Positions 7,966 through 14,539 of a stretch of DNA of 45,321 nucleotides are shown one piece after another (positions within the stretch are counted from its first letter, which is position 1; each line of letters starts with the position of its first letter). The notes beneath the pieces are model-generated. The model was not told the DNA's origin. It searched no databases and worked only from the letters and a program-made list of their open reading frames with translations. Where the stretch lies: positions 4,744-50,064 of IMG/VR virus record IMGVR_UViG_3300030385_000846. The stretch is one strand, 5' to 3'. The DNA is from a virus. A program made the position numbers and the translations under genes.

Positions 7966-9681
7966 TTAATATCCGAATTCCCTATCTATTGGCTGATATG
8001 CTTGTTCCATTCTGAAGTTTCTAATTCTATTAATTGGATCAATATTTTTTGGTCTAGACATAAGTAAATATCGTAAAGCATCGTAAGCATGATCAGGAGC
8101 ATGAGTATCTACATCTTCAGGTTTTGACCTATCCATTGGAATACTTTGTAATTCTTTTATCAAATTTGGACATGTATTAAATATTTGCAATTTAGGTCTT
8201 CCATTCGGCTGTATTTTTAAGTATTCGTGAATTTGTATTTTACCTTGTATCCTATTTTTATCTGCTTTTCTAAGTTTATGTCCTGCTAATATTAAAGCCT
8301 CTCCAACTGTAGGCCCCGTAGTGCCTGTTCTTGCCCATGCTGATGTATCCAGAACTCCAGCTACAGCAAAAGGATCTTCTAATTCCATCTCTGTAATTAC
8401 CTGTCCTAAATCACGCCCTGTTAAGTTCTTTTTATAGAGTTCTCGATAAACAACTAGTGTTCCATCTGAAGAATCTATAGTTGCCCATATACAGGCACTT
8501 TCAGAAGCATATCCATAGTCAATTCCTTTAACCCTTTCCCATCCTATTGGGATTTGAAATGGAGGAATTATATGAATATCAGGATCAAACTCTGTAAAAG
8601 CTGCCCCTTCTGTTACATCCCAATTTCCTTCTAGTAATTGTTTCCGTTGAACAGGAGGAAGAGCTTTAAGCATTTCTTCATAACGTCCATCTTGAGCAAG
8701 ATATGGATTATCTAGTAAGCTTGCAGGAATAAAACGCCTTGTTAAACCGTCATCTCCCTTAAAAGATTCTCCTGGTTCATATGGATCAACATAACGCTTC
8801 TTTACCCAGTGTGCGCCAACACCTCCAGGGTTTGCAGTACAACGTAAATAAGGTTCAATTTCTGAATCTATTGTACGCAGTCTAGAAGCTAGATAATTCC
8901 AACCGAATTCAGTAGGTAAATGTGTAATTTCATCAAAACCTATCCATGAATACGATTGTCCTTGGTAACGATAGACATCTGCATCCCTTTCTAAGAACCC
9001 AAACTCTACTTTAGCTCCACTAGGAAAGTTCCATATCTTTTCAACTTCTCTAAACTTACATCCAGGAAATGCCTTTGGGTATAATTCTCTGGATTTATCA
9101 ATTAATTCTCTTAATTCTGGCATTGAACGTCTAAGAATCAATGCCCTATGTGCAGAACGATGGCAATATCTCAATGGATCTACCAACATCGCATAAGATT
9201 TTCCTCCTCCTGCTGCACCACCATATAAAACATCCCGTTCTGGTGCTGCTAAAAACTCTGTTTGCGGTCCTTGGTTGGGCGCAAAAATAATATTTTTTTC
9301 ATAAACCTGTTCTCTTGTGGTTTCTGGTAAAAGTCTTTCAATATCTTCTTTGGTAATGATTTTACCTGAAATAGTTTTCTTTGAGTGCGGTTCATCCAGC
9401 TTTTTCTGAATCCTTCTTTGTTTTTTAATTCCTTCTTTTGCACTTTTTAATTGTGTTTCAAGGGTTTTTATCCTTTTCGCTTTATTTTTCAAAGATTTTT
9501 TAGCATTTCGTTTTGCTTTTATCTCTGAATGATAATTATATCCAGCAGATTTACTTCCTTTTTTACGCCCTAATTTCTTTTTTGGTGTTCCATCTAACTT
9601 TAAAATGAAATTACCGTTATTGTCTTTCTGATAAGAGTCTGAATTGATTTTCCAATCGTTCACTAGAGTTTCTTTTCCCAT
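7966..9681 (-). CDS. terL: Terminase large subunit
   Basis: ATP-driven DNA packaging motor and nuclease, 571 residues. The ATPase has a Walker A GGAAGGGKS (about 154-162) and Walker B WIGFDE (about 246-251); an RCTANPGG segment follows. The C-terminal RNase H-like nuclease begins near the KGIDYGY motif (about 390) and includes GVLDTSAWARTG. An unusual N-terminal extension of about 110 residues is very basic and helical (KRNAKKSLKNKAKRIKTL) and contains a GRKKGSK AT-hook-like patch, which might bind DNA or the small subunit. The start overlaps the preceding gene by 65 bp and has no clear ribosome-binding site, so coupling is likely. Confidence 0.92.
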   Translation of the reverse strand: MGKETLVNDWKINSDSYQKDNNGNFILKLDGTPKKKLGRKKGSKSAGYNYHSEIKAKRNAKKSLKNKAKRIKTLETQLKSAKEGIKKQRRIQKKLDEPHSKKTISGKIITKEDIERLLPETTREQVYEKNIIFAPNQGPQTEFLAAPERDVLYGGAAGGGKSYAMLVDPLRYCHRSAHRALILRRSMPELRELIDKSRELYPKAFPGCKFREVEKIWNFPSGAKVEFGFLERDADVYRYQGQSYSWIGFDEITHLPTEFGWNYLASRLRTIDSEIEPYLRCTANPGGVGAHWVKKRYVDPYEPGESFKGDDGLTRRFIPASLLDNPYLAQDGRYEEMLKALPPVQRKQLLEGNWDVTEGAAFTEFDPDIHIIPPFQIPIGWERVKGIDYGYASESACIWATIDSSDGTLVVYRELYKKNLTGRDLGQVITEMELEDPFAVAGVLDTSAWARTGTTGPTVGEALILAGHKLRKADKNRIQGKIQIHEYLKIQPNGRPKLQIFNTCPNLIKELQSIPMDRSKPEDVDTHAPDHAYDALRYLLMSRPKNIDPINRIRNFRMEQAYQPIDREFGY

Positions 9682-9907
9682 AATTTTTATCTATATGTTT
9701 TTGAAGACCTCTAGAAGAAAGATATCTCCCTGTTTTATGTTGTAACCATTCTGATCCTTCTCTTAAATTAATAGAATCAAGGACAACAGAATCAACAACA
9801 TCTTGAAAAGTATTTAAATGTTCCTGATTTGATATTATATAATCAGAATCTTCGGAATCTAAATCATATCCAAAAGGAATAGATCCTGCCTCACGCTTTT
9901 TACGCAT
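9617..9907 (-). CDS. Small HTH-like protein between terminase subunits
   Basis: A 96-residue protein starting MRKKREAGSIPFGYDLDSED. I chose the ATG at 9907, which overlaps the terS stop (ATGCGTAA); an in-frame ATG at 9919 is possible. The GYDLD segment, the following acidic helix, and SEWLQHKTGRYLSSRGLQKH resemble a winged-helix or resolvase-type HTH that I have seen near phage terminases. It may help DNA recognition for packaging. It overlaps terL by 65 bp. Confidence 0.6.
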   Translation of the reverse strand: MRKKREAGSIPFGYDLDSEDSDYIISNQEHLNTFQDVVDSVVLDSINLREGSEWLQHKTGRYLSSRGLQKHIDKNYGKRNSSERLENQFRLLSERQ

Positions 9908-10373
9908 AATTAAGAGCATCAGATTCCATATCTATAATATGGTCTGTGCCTTGTTTTGCTGGCAGTATAAAGATACCTCCATCAGACGTATGGTTTACAT
10001 TAATTCGATCTGCTTTTCCAAGACCTATGCGGTCTAGGATTGTTTGTGCAGCTTGTAAACGCATGTTAGCTTGTGGAATAGGTTCCTCAGAATCCATTAC
10101 ATCTACTAATTTAAGAGCGGCTTTAGGTGCAGACTGAGCTAGAATATGAGAGGCCAGGTCTATCATTTCTTCTCTTAATGATTTGATTACTTGTGGATAG
10201 CTGCCTTCGGCATATCCTGCTAGCTCTGCTGCTTTCTTTGGATCACCTTTTGTATTTAATAGGTTATCCAAGAAACTTTGCTGCTTTTCAGATAGTTTTC
10301 GTTGCTTGTTAGCTTGTATACTACCTGAAAGTTCTGTTAAATATTTGGAAGTTGTTTGAATTTCTTCAGTCAT
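9900..10373 (-). CDS. terS: Terminase small subunit
   Basis: A 157-residue DNA-recognition subunit of the packaging enzyme. The segment from about residue 26 (KLSEKQQSFLDNLLNTKGDPKKAAELAGY) is the classic small-terminase helix-turn-helix: a KQ..F...L pattern followed by a (D/N)..KAA..AGY helix. A central helical oligomerisation region (AQSAPKAALKLVDVMDSEEPIPQANMRLQAAQTILDRIG) follows. First gene of the leftward packaging-head unit; a consensus sigma70 promoter ends only about 9 bases before the start codon, so its mRNA may have almost no leader. Confidence 0.85.
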   Translation of the reverse strand: MTEEIQTTSKYLTELSGSIQANKQRKLSEKQQSFLDNLLNTKGDPKKAAELAGYAEGSYPQVIKSLREEMIDLASHILAQSAPKAALKLVDVMDSEEPIPQANMRLQAAQTILDRIGLGKADRINVNHTSDGGIFILPAKQGTDHIIDMESDALNYA

Positions 10374-10381
10374 AAGTATAT

Positions 10382-10410
10382 AGTATAGGGCTTAATATCG
10401 GATTTGTCAA
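10382..10410 (-). promoter_or_regulatory. Leftward sigma70-type promoter for terS
   Basis: On the minus strand TTGACA (10410-10405), exactly 17 bases, then TATACT (10387-10382). The -35 is perfect and the -10 has one mismatch. The expected transcription start is at about 10375, next to the terS ATG at 10373, so the transcript would be leaderless or nearly so. Confidence 0.8.
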
Positions 10411-10438
10411 GTCTTTTACAATATTTTTTCAAAAAGAC

Positions 10439-10467
10439 TTGACAAACTTGAAATCCAACTGTATACT
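10439..10467 (+). promoter_or_regulatory. Rightward sigma70-type early promoter
   Basis: TTGACA (10439-10444), 17-base spacer, TATACT (10462-10467). It has the same boxes and spacing as the divergent leftward promoter 28 bases away. The first rightward gene starts at 11139, so the transcript would have a leader of about 660 bases that includes the hairpins and Fur-like sites. Confidence 0.8.
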
Positions 10468-10552
10468 TGAGTAACAGGCCCCAAGGTTAACACTCTTTTT
10501 AAGCTTATAAAGTTTAACAAGCTTCTATAGCTTCAAAAGCAATGATTAATAA

Positions 10553-10580
10553 TTTATACCCCCTTTTAAATGTTTGTCAA
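10553..10580 (-). promoter_or_regulatory. Second leftward promoter candidate
   Basis: On the minus strand TTGACA (10580-10575), 16 bases, then TATAAA (10558-10553). It would add a leader of about 170 bases before terS. Spacing is one short of optimal; no further evidence. Confidence 0.5.
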
Positions 10581-10658
10581 GTTTTAAATGGGATGCAGCC
10601 ATTTAGAATGGTTCCGAAGGGAAATGTTGGAAATATACAAGATTGTGTTTTTTAAGGG

Positions 10659-10690
10659 GGGGTAGGGGTGGCTGGCCTCCTGCCTACCCC
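10659..10690. other. G/C-rich hairpin
   Basis: GGGGTAGG at 10659-10666 pairs with CCTACCCC at 10683-10690 around a 16-base loop. It stands out in an AT-rich region. It is not followed by a proper U-run on either strand, so it is more likely a structured leader element, pause site or origin structure than a terminator. Confidence 0.5.
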
Positions 10691-10691
10691 T

Positions 10692-10757
10692 TTATAACCT
10701 GTGGCTATATGCTTATAACTTTGGGAAATATGTCAAACCTTATAGCTACAGGTTATA
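10692..10757. repeat. Long imperfect inverted repeat
   Basis: TATAACCTGTGGCTATA (10692-10708) and TATAGCTACAGGTTATA (10741-10757) are reverse complements at 16 of 17 positions, separated by 32 bases. The loop and the sequence just after the second arm each carry a CTTATAACTTT motif. It could form a cruciform, or a hairpin in the early leader RNA. Confidence 0.7.
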
Positions 10758-10938
10758 TACTTATAACTTTTGGCAATATGATTATCAAATGAGAATGATT
10801 ATCAAATGAGAATGATTCTCATTTTTTAAATATGTCAAAATGGCATAAGCTTATAACCAAAAGTTATTTGACAAACTTGAAAAAGTGTGAATGGGATTTA
10901 GCTTCAAATGGTTCACAAATAGTTATAAGCTTATAACT
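10709..10938. repeat. Iteron-like CTTATAACTTT / AAGCTTAT repeats
   Basis: CTTATAAC occurs in related contexts at about 10711, 10760, 10850 and 10930. The last lies in the perfect 18-bp palindrome AGTTATAAGCTTATAACT (10921-10938). A further related copy (AGTTATAAGCTTATA) lies at 13963-13976, after the GP88-like gene. The repeated AT-rich palindromes resemble binding sites of an initiator or repressor. No matching DNA-binding protein was identified. Confidence 0.55.
10778..10824. promoter_or_regulatory. Two overlapping Fur-box-like palindromes
   Basis: TGAGAATGATTATCA (10790-10804) and TGAGAATGATTCTCA (10807-10821) follow the 7-1-7 pattern of Fur boxes (TGATAATnATTATCA). The second is a perfect 7-1-7 palindrome and extends to a perfect 21-bp palindrome (10804-10824). 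The sites lie 17 bp apart in a 17-bp direct repeat. A weak promoter-like pair, TTGGCA (10770-10775) and AATGAT (10794-10799), overlaps the first box. The resemblance is seen; regulation by host Fur is inference. Confidence 0.6.
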
Positions 10939-11012
10939 TTAAGTTAGTAGACCAGCTTGCAAAAATTTGATACTATTCAACAGTCATAAATTAATTGAGG
11001 ATTTTAACGATA

Positions 11013-11108
11013 GGCTAGATGGGGAATACAAACCGGATTTCCGTTAACCAATTGTCAGTAATATTTACACCTAAGATTAACGCGTTGTTTCCGAATTCCC
11101 CGCTAGCC
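11013..11108 (+). other. Nested inverted repeat, candidate structured leader
   Basis: GGCTAG+GGGGAAT (11013-11018, 11021-11027) pairs with ATTCCCC+CTAGCC (11095-11101, 11103-11108): 13 base pairs with one small internal loop. Inside, AAAC (11030-11033) can pair with GTTT (11087-11090) and CGTTAA (11042-11047) with TTAACG (11077-11082). The block ends 30 bases before the first rightward gene, so it would be the last structure in the early leader RNA. No known riboswitch was recognised. Confidence 0.5.
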
Positions 11109-11138
11109 AATCCAACAAAATCATTAGCAGTTTAAACA

Positions 11139-11804
11139 GTGCAAGACCTAACAAACATCAATAGAGAACAATGGTTAGAAAATGCCAATGCCGAGATGAA
11201 TGCGCTAGTGTTTAAACCGGCAGGGCATCCAATGGATTTAGACAAGATTAAAGTGACATGCGGCTATCCTGACCGGAATGCGCGCCCGTCAAAAAAACAG
11301 ATTGTTGGCGTTTGTCATGCTTCGGAACATTCCGCCATTGGGGTTTCCGAGATATGCATTACCATGCTGTATGGTTACGAGTCTGACACTCCCGAAGATA
11401 TGCGCGATGCATCTCTAAAGGTCTTGTCCGTTCTTGCTCATGAAAATGGGCACGCCATAGATGATTGTAAATCAGGGCACAAGGGACCGTTTGTTACAAT
11501 TCAGAATGCTATAGGCATGGTAGGTAAACCTACTTGTAATAGTGCCGGTCCTGAATTGCTCGAAACACTTAACACTATTTGTGACAAGATTGGCGAGTAT
11601 CCGCATGCGAAGATAACGCTGGCACCACGCAAAAAACAGACTACTCGGAATCTCAAACTAATCTGTAATTCTGGATTGCTTTGTGATGATGCTAGCGAAT
11701 GCCGACCAATTAGATTGTCTAAGGCGGCGGCTAATAACATCAATTTCGAAACCGCTCAATGCATGCAATGTGGCACTGCGGGACATTTGGAACTAACTGA
11801 ATAG
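11139..11804 (+). CDS. SprT-like zinc metalloprotein
   Basis: A 221-residue protein of the SprT-like type found in many phages. The metallopeptidase motif HENGH (HExxH form) lies near residue 106 in LSVLAHENGHAIDD, followed by GHKGPF and a PYPHA segment that is typical of the phage family. Two Cys clusters follow: C-N-S-G-L-L-C near residue 180, and CMQC near the C-terminus, likely a zinc ribbon though with irregular spacing. SprT and Spartan relatives cut proteins on DNA; here the substrate is unknown. First gene of the rightward unit, starting at GTG one base after a GTTTAAAC octamer, with no clear ribosome-binding site. Confidence 0.75.
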   Translation: MQDLTNINREQWLENANAEMNALVFKPAGHPMDLDKIKVTCGYPDRNARPSKKQIVGVCHASEHSAIGVSEICITMLYGYESDTPEDMRDASLKVLSVLAHENGHAIDDCKSGHKGPFVTIQNAIGMVGKPTCNSAGPELLETLNTICDKIGEYPHAKITLAPRKKQTTRNLKLICNSGLLCDDASECRPIRLSKAAANNINFETAQCMQCGTAGHLELTE

Positions 11805-12073
11805 TGGCTGATAGCACGTTTAAACATGGCATGACTAAACGTTACGATGTAGAGATCAACGAACGTTTACCGCTAGGCCGATATTGGGCGATGCATAATA
11901 GCTTTAATACATTTGAAGAGGCGGAACAAAGGATTAAAGATTATCTCGCCAGTTCTGCACGTTGGGGTGGGAGTGATGATAGCTCAGATTACCGGATTAG
12001 TGTTAAAATACTAGATAGCAACGAATCATTATACCGCCGATATGGCGGTCACGCTGATTGGAATTGGGATTAG
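11804..12073 (+). CDS. Hypothetical protein (89 aa)
   Basis: Starts at a GTG that shares one base with the previous stop (TAGTG); an in-frame ATG lies at 11831. The protein has an RYWAMHNSFNTFEEAEQRIKDYL segment that looks like a small alpha-beta domain, and a DSSDYRISVKIL strand. Its start, MADSTFKHG, closely matches MTDSTFKRT of the next gene, and the DNA shares CTGATAGCACGTTTAAAC. No function recognised. Confidence 0.6.
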   Translation: MADSTFKHGMTKRYDVEINERLPLGRYWAMHNSFNTFEEAEQRIKDYLASSARWGGSDDSSDYRISVKILDSNESLYRRYGGHADWNWD

Positions 12074-12076
12074 GCT

Positions 12077-12358
12077 ATGACTGATAGCACGTTTAAACGG
12101 ACATCAGATTATAAGGTCGTCACTGATTACAATGGTCTAAAAGGTACGCTTGTGGAAACAATCACGCGCATACCAGTTTATCGTAGGAAATGGGAAGGCT
12201 CATCCCAGCGTGTACCGGAAGTATTTTACAAGGGTAAAAGGTATAGAGCATTCATACTGCCTTCTACCTACGGAGATATTCAGGGCTGGTGTATTAATAT
12301 TACTTCCGATTGTCAGAAAGAATTATTCTGGCGGGAATGTTTTGGAGATAGGAATTAA
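12077..12358 (+). CDS. Hypothetical protein (93 aa)
   Basis: Starts MTDSTFKRTSDYKVV at an ATG three bases after the previous stop. It carries an aromatic and basic body (VYRRKWEGSSQRVPEVFYKGKRY) and no known motif. The first seven residues duplicate those of the previous gene while the remainder differs, suggesting that a start cassette was copied rather than the whole gene. Function unknown. Confidence 0.6.
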   Translation: MTDSTFKRTSDYKVVTDYNGLKGTLVETITRIPVYRRKWEGSSQRVPEVFYKGKRYRAFILPSTYGDIQGWCINITSDCQKELFWRECFGDRN

Positions 12359-12360
12359 AA

Positions 12361-12651
12361 ATGGTTAGCGAATTTAGTACGCCAGAATTTATCGACTATC
12401 TACGCATGGTAGCCAAAGACAAACACGAGAGCGGTTATAGCTGTACTGCCGAAGACTACGAGATGTCTGCGGATAGGCTCCAAGCTTTGGAAAATGATGC
12501 CAAGCTTGGCAGGATTTTCGCTGATTTACTACTCGATAATTTGGATGCGATGCATGCCAAGATTGACAAACTAGAGCCTAGATCATTACAGATATTAGTT
12601 CTTGATAAGGTCGGCGATAATAATAAATATTCCTACCGAATTAGGTTTTAA
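12361..12651 (+). CDS. Hypothetical helical protein (96 aa)
   Basis: Starts MVSEFSTPEFIDYLRMVAKDK two bases after the previous stop, with AGG(A)-like bases in the overlap region. It is mostly helical and acidic (TAEDYEMSADRLQALENDAK, LLLDNLDAMHAKIDKLE), ending in a basic strand. No family recognised. It would belong to the early host-interaction block. Confidence 0.55.
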   Translation: MVSEFSTPEFIDYLRMVAKDKHESGYSCTAEDYEMSADRLQALENDAKLGRIFADLLLDNLDAMHAKIDKLEPRSLQILVLDKVGDNNKYSYRIRF

Positions 12652-12654
12652 CTA

Positions 12655-12683
12655 TTGACAGCTACCAGTGTATCGACTAATAT
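12655..12683 (+). promoter_or_regulatory. Internal sigma70-type promoter
   Basis: TTGACA (12655-12660), 17 bases, TAATAT (12678-12683). The next gene starts with ATG at 12690, where transcription is expected to begin, and no ribosome-binding site precedes that ATG. This suggests a leaderless mRNA. Confidence 0.6.
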
Positions 12684-12689
12684 AAAATT

Positions 12690-12896
12690 ATGATCTTATT
12701 AAAATATCCCACAAAGAGAGAATTAAAAAGTAGTATCGGTCAAAAACTCCGGTACTCAGAGACGAGTATTTTCGGTCCAGAGTATCAGGCAAACGGCACA
12801 TTCTGTGGATGCAATCGCCCACACTTGACCGGATATAAGCGTGAATTTTTCGCGCAGATTGAGATGGTCAATGGTAAAATTGCGGCAGTATCATAG
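12690..12896 (+). CDS. Conserved small phage protein (68 aa)
   Basis: Recognisable as a common small phage protein of unknown function by the core SIGQKLRYSETSIFGPEYQANGTF, read as two adjacent blocks (a basic SIGQ-LRY strand and an ET-FG-EY-NG loop), with a C-terminal EMVNGKIAAVS strand. It has two Cys (CGC) and probably an all-beta fold. It lies directly downstream of an internal promoter whose expected start point coincides with the ATG. Confidence 0.65.
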   Translation: MILLKYPTKRELKSSIGQKLRYSETSIFGPEYQANGTFCGCNRPHLTGYKREFFAQIEMVNGKIAAVS

Positions 12897-12907
12897 GACG
12901 TTTAAAC

Positions 12908-13216
12908 ATGGCACCAAAAAATTGGCATTTAGACTTTATGGATTATCAACTGAACAATATGAAGAATGAAATCTTTAAACCTACAGAAACAAATCCTGTT
13001 TTTGATGGTGTTCAGAATGTATACTCATTTGATAATGGCTATGGTGCATCAGTTGTAAGGCATTATATGTCCCATGGTGGTGACCGTGGGTTATGGGAAA
13101 TAGCAGTACTGAAGGATGGCGAACTAACCTATGACACACCAATCACTGATGATGTTATTGGTTTTGTACCTACTGAGAAAGTTCAGGACATTCTAGAAAG
13201 TATCAACGCGCTATGA
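12908..13216 (+). CDS. Conserved phage protein with NWHLDFMDYQL start (102 aa)
   Basis: The N-terminus MAPKNWHLDFMDYQLNNMKNE is followed by a body (NVYSFDNGYGASVVRHYMSHGG, RGLWEIAVLKDGEL) found in many phages, with no known function. A weak AGGA lies nine bases before the ATG, and GTTTAAAC sits immediately before the ATG. The first 20 residues are almost the same as those of the unrelated small gene at 29453-29611 on the other strand. The stop overlaps the next start (ATGA). Confidence 0.7.
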   Translation: MAPKNWHLDFMDYQLNNMKNEIFKPTETNPVFDGVQNVYSFDNGYGASVVRHYMSHGGDRGLWEIAVLKDGELTYDTPITDDVIGFVPTEKVQDILESINAL

Positions 13217-13950
13217 GCTATCAATTATTGTCTGAGCCGAAAGCTAATCCTAAAGTAGCTAAAGGTGAGAGATTATATAGCGATTATTTAACAGGCATAC
13301 AGCATCTATTACCTAGCAATTTATCAGGTTATAATGTTTGTCCCTATGCCAAGATTGCCCAATGTGAGATTGGATGTTTAAACACGGCAGGACGTGGTGG
13401 TATCGTGAAGCATGGTGAGACGACTAACAACATACAGCGCGCCAGATTGCGCAGAACATTGTTATTTGCAGAAGATAAAGAGAGATACTTCGAGACATTA
13501 ATCGCAGATATAACACGCTTAGAGAAGTATGCCAAACGTAGGAACAAAACGTTATGCATACGTTTAAACGGTACCTCAGACATTCAATGGGAACACCAGC
13601 GATATAATGGTAAAACAATATTTGAGATGTTCCCGCACGTTATTTTCTACGACTATACAAAAATACCTACGCGTAGCGTAGAGCATATCCCGAACTATCA
13701 CCTTACTTGGAGCTACTCTGGAGCTAATAAAGCTTATGCTAATCTATTTGATAGCGTCATGCAGAATCCTAATTACAACGGTATAGCTGTCGTGTTTCGC
13801 ACTAGTAAACTTCCGCTAACATTCAATGGTGTTCGCGTAATTGATGGCGATAAGTACGACATGAGATTCAAAGACCCGAAGAATGTTATTGTAGGTTTAA
13901 AAGCTAAAGGTAAGGCCAAGCATGATTACTCCGGTTTTGTAGTGGATTAG
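13213..13950 (+). CDS. GP88-like protein
   Basis: A 245-residue protein matching the GP88 family of phage and plasmid proteins. The hallmark is a Cys cluster: C-P-Y-A near residue 45, then CEIGCLNTAGRGG near 55-67. RTLLFAEDKERYFETLI, RLNGTSDIQWE and FYDYTKIP follow, then a VVFRTSKLPLTFNGVRVIDGD block. The spaced Cys residues may hold a metal or iron-sulfur centre; no activity is established to my knowledge. Start overlaps the previous stop as ATGA. Two GTTTAAAC octamers lie inside the gene. Confidence 0.8.
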   Translation: MSYQLLSEPKANPKVAKGERLYSDYLTGIQHLLPSNLSGYNVCPYAKIAQCEIGCLNTAGRGGIVKHGETTNNIQRARLRRTLLFAEDKERYFETLIADITRLEKYAKRRNKTLCIRLNGTSDIQWEHQRYNGKTIFEMFPHVIFYDYTKIPTRSVEHIPNYHLTWSYSGANKAYANLFDSVMQNPNYNGIAVVFRTSKLPLTFNGVRVIDGDKYDMRFKDPKNVIVGLKAKGKAKHDYSGFVVD

Positions 13951-14023
13951 ATATAGCTAAAAGTTATAAGCTTATATCAAAAAGTTATTGGATATTTTTT
14001 ATTTTTTTTAGTAAAGTAGACAG

Positions 14024-14057
14024 ACTTAGACGAGAGAGGAACTTAGACGAGAGAGGA
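14024..14057 (+). repeat. 17-bp perfect tandem repeat
   Basis: ACTTAGACGAGAGAGGA occurs at 14024-14040 and again at 14041-14057, followed by further purine-rich GAGAGA. It forms the leader of the 54-aa gene. AGAGAGGA in each copy resembles a ribosome-binding sequence. Possibly a slippage duplication or a translational enhancer. Confidence 0.8.
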
Positions 14058-14076
14058 CAAAGAGAGAGAACATACA

Positions 14077-14241
14077 ATGTCACATTCAGATATGGATATT
14101 ACACGAGAGAACATCAGGCAAGAAGGCATAGGTGTTGGCGAGTCAAGAGGACTAACGGGCCAAGCCCTAGAAGATTTTGCAGACAAGTACCTTGAGGAAG
14201 CTTGGGAACAGATGCCAGATTTTTCCATATACAAGGATTAA
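14077..14241 (+). CDS. Small acidic hypothetical protein (54 aa)
   Basis: Starts MSHSDMDITRENIRQEG. Contains an acidic helical C-terminus (QALEDFADKYLEEAWEQM). The ITRENI-x-x-x-G segment recurs near the C-terminus of the 71-aa gene at 14536 (ITRENISHQG), hinting at a shared small motif. No known domain. Sits behind the 17-bp tandem repeat. Confidence 0.55.
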   Translation: MSHSDMDITRENIRQEGIGVGESRGLTGQALEDFADKYLEEAWEQMPDFSIYKD

Positions 14242-14244
14242 AGG

Positions 14245-14484
14245 ATGAGCAGTAATTTATTAGAAGACATTGAGTGTGACCCAATTTCAAGCAGACATGA
14301 GCAGGGCTTTGATGGTCACACCGTGATTAAAATAGCTGCTACTTTATATTGTGATAAAAATTACACAGTCAGTGAAGTTGAAGACATAGTGAAGTATATT
14401 GACTCCAATTTTAGTGATACTAGGATAGAGTCTTTCAATGGTTTTGATATCACCTATGCAAATAATGTCAAGAGGAGCGTTTAA
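14245..14484 (+). CDS. Hypothetical protein (79 aa)
   Basis: Starts MSSNLLEDIECDPISS behind an AAAGG ribosome-binding site three bases after the previous stop. It looks like an alpha-beta fold with a YTVSEVEDIVKYIDSNF helix. Its stop codon is built from a GTTTAAAC octamer. No family recognised. Confidence 0.5.
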   Translation: MSSNLLEDIECDPISSRHEQGFDGHTVIKIAATLYCDKNYTVSEVEDIVKYIDSNFSDTRIESFNGFDITYANNVKRSV

Positions 14485-14491
14485 ACATACT

Positions 14492-14539
14492 ATGAATATA
14501 ACTATTTGCATCAAGCAGATTAGGAGTTTTAAAAAATGA
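14492..14539 (+). CDS. Possible 15-aa leader peptide
   Basis: ATG at 14492, six bases after a GTTTAAAC octamer, encodes MNITICIKQIRSFKK and stops at TGA overlapping the next ATG (AATGA). The start context nearly copies that of the DNA polymerase gene. It may only couple translation to the next gene. Could be chance. Confidence 0.25.
   Translation: MNITICIKQIRSFKK

Larger units (their letters stand above)
10374..11138. other. Intergenic control region (765 bp)
   Basis: The only gap over 300 bases in the window. It separates the leftward packaging unit from the rightward early unit and contains no credible ORF. It holds two leftward and one rightward sigma70-like promoters (10382-10580), a G/C-rich hairpin (10659-10690), a long inverted repeat (10692-10757), repeated (C)TTATAACTTT motifs, Fur-box-like palindromes (10778-10824), an 18-bp perfect palindrome (10921-10938) and a nested inverted repeat (11013-11108). 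A replication origin here is plausible, from AT content and iterated motifs, but unproven. Confidence 0.75.

Noticed and set aside
9617-9907. Serine recombinase fragment
   Set aside because: The GYDLD and HTH-like segments recall resolvases, but the catalytic domain is absent and the position between terminase genes fits a packaging accessory protein better.
10659-10700. G/C-rich hairpin as an intrinsic terminator
   Set aside because: The right arm is followed by TTTATAACC and the left side by TTAAAAAAC when read on the other strand; neither gives a proper U-run directly after the stem.
10868-10896. TTGACA at 10868 as a rightward promoter
   Set aside because: The sequence 17 bases further is ATGGGA; no usable -10 box at 16-18 bases.
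14024-14057. 17-bp repeat as a CRISPR-like array
   Set aside because: Only two directly abutting copies with no spacers.
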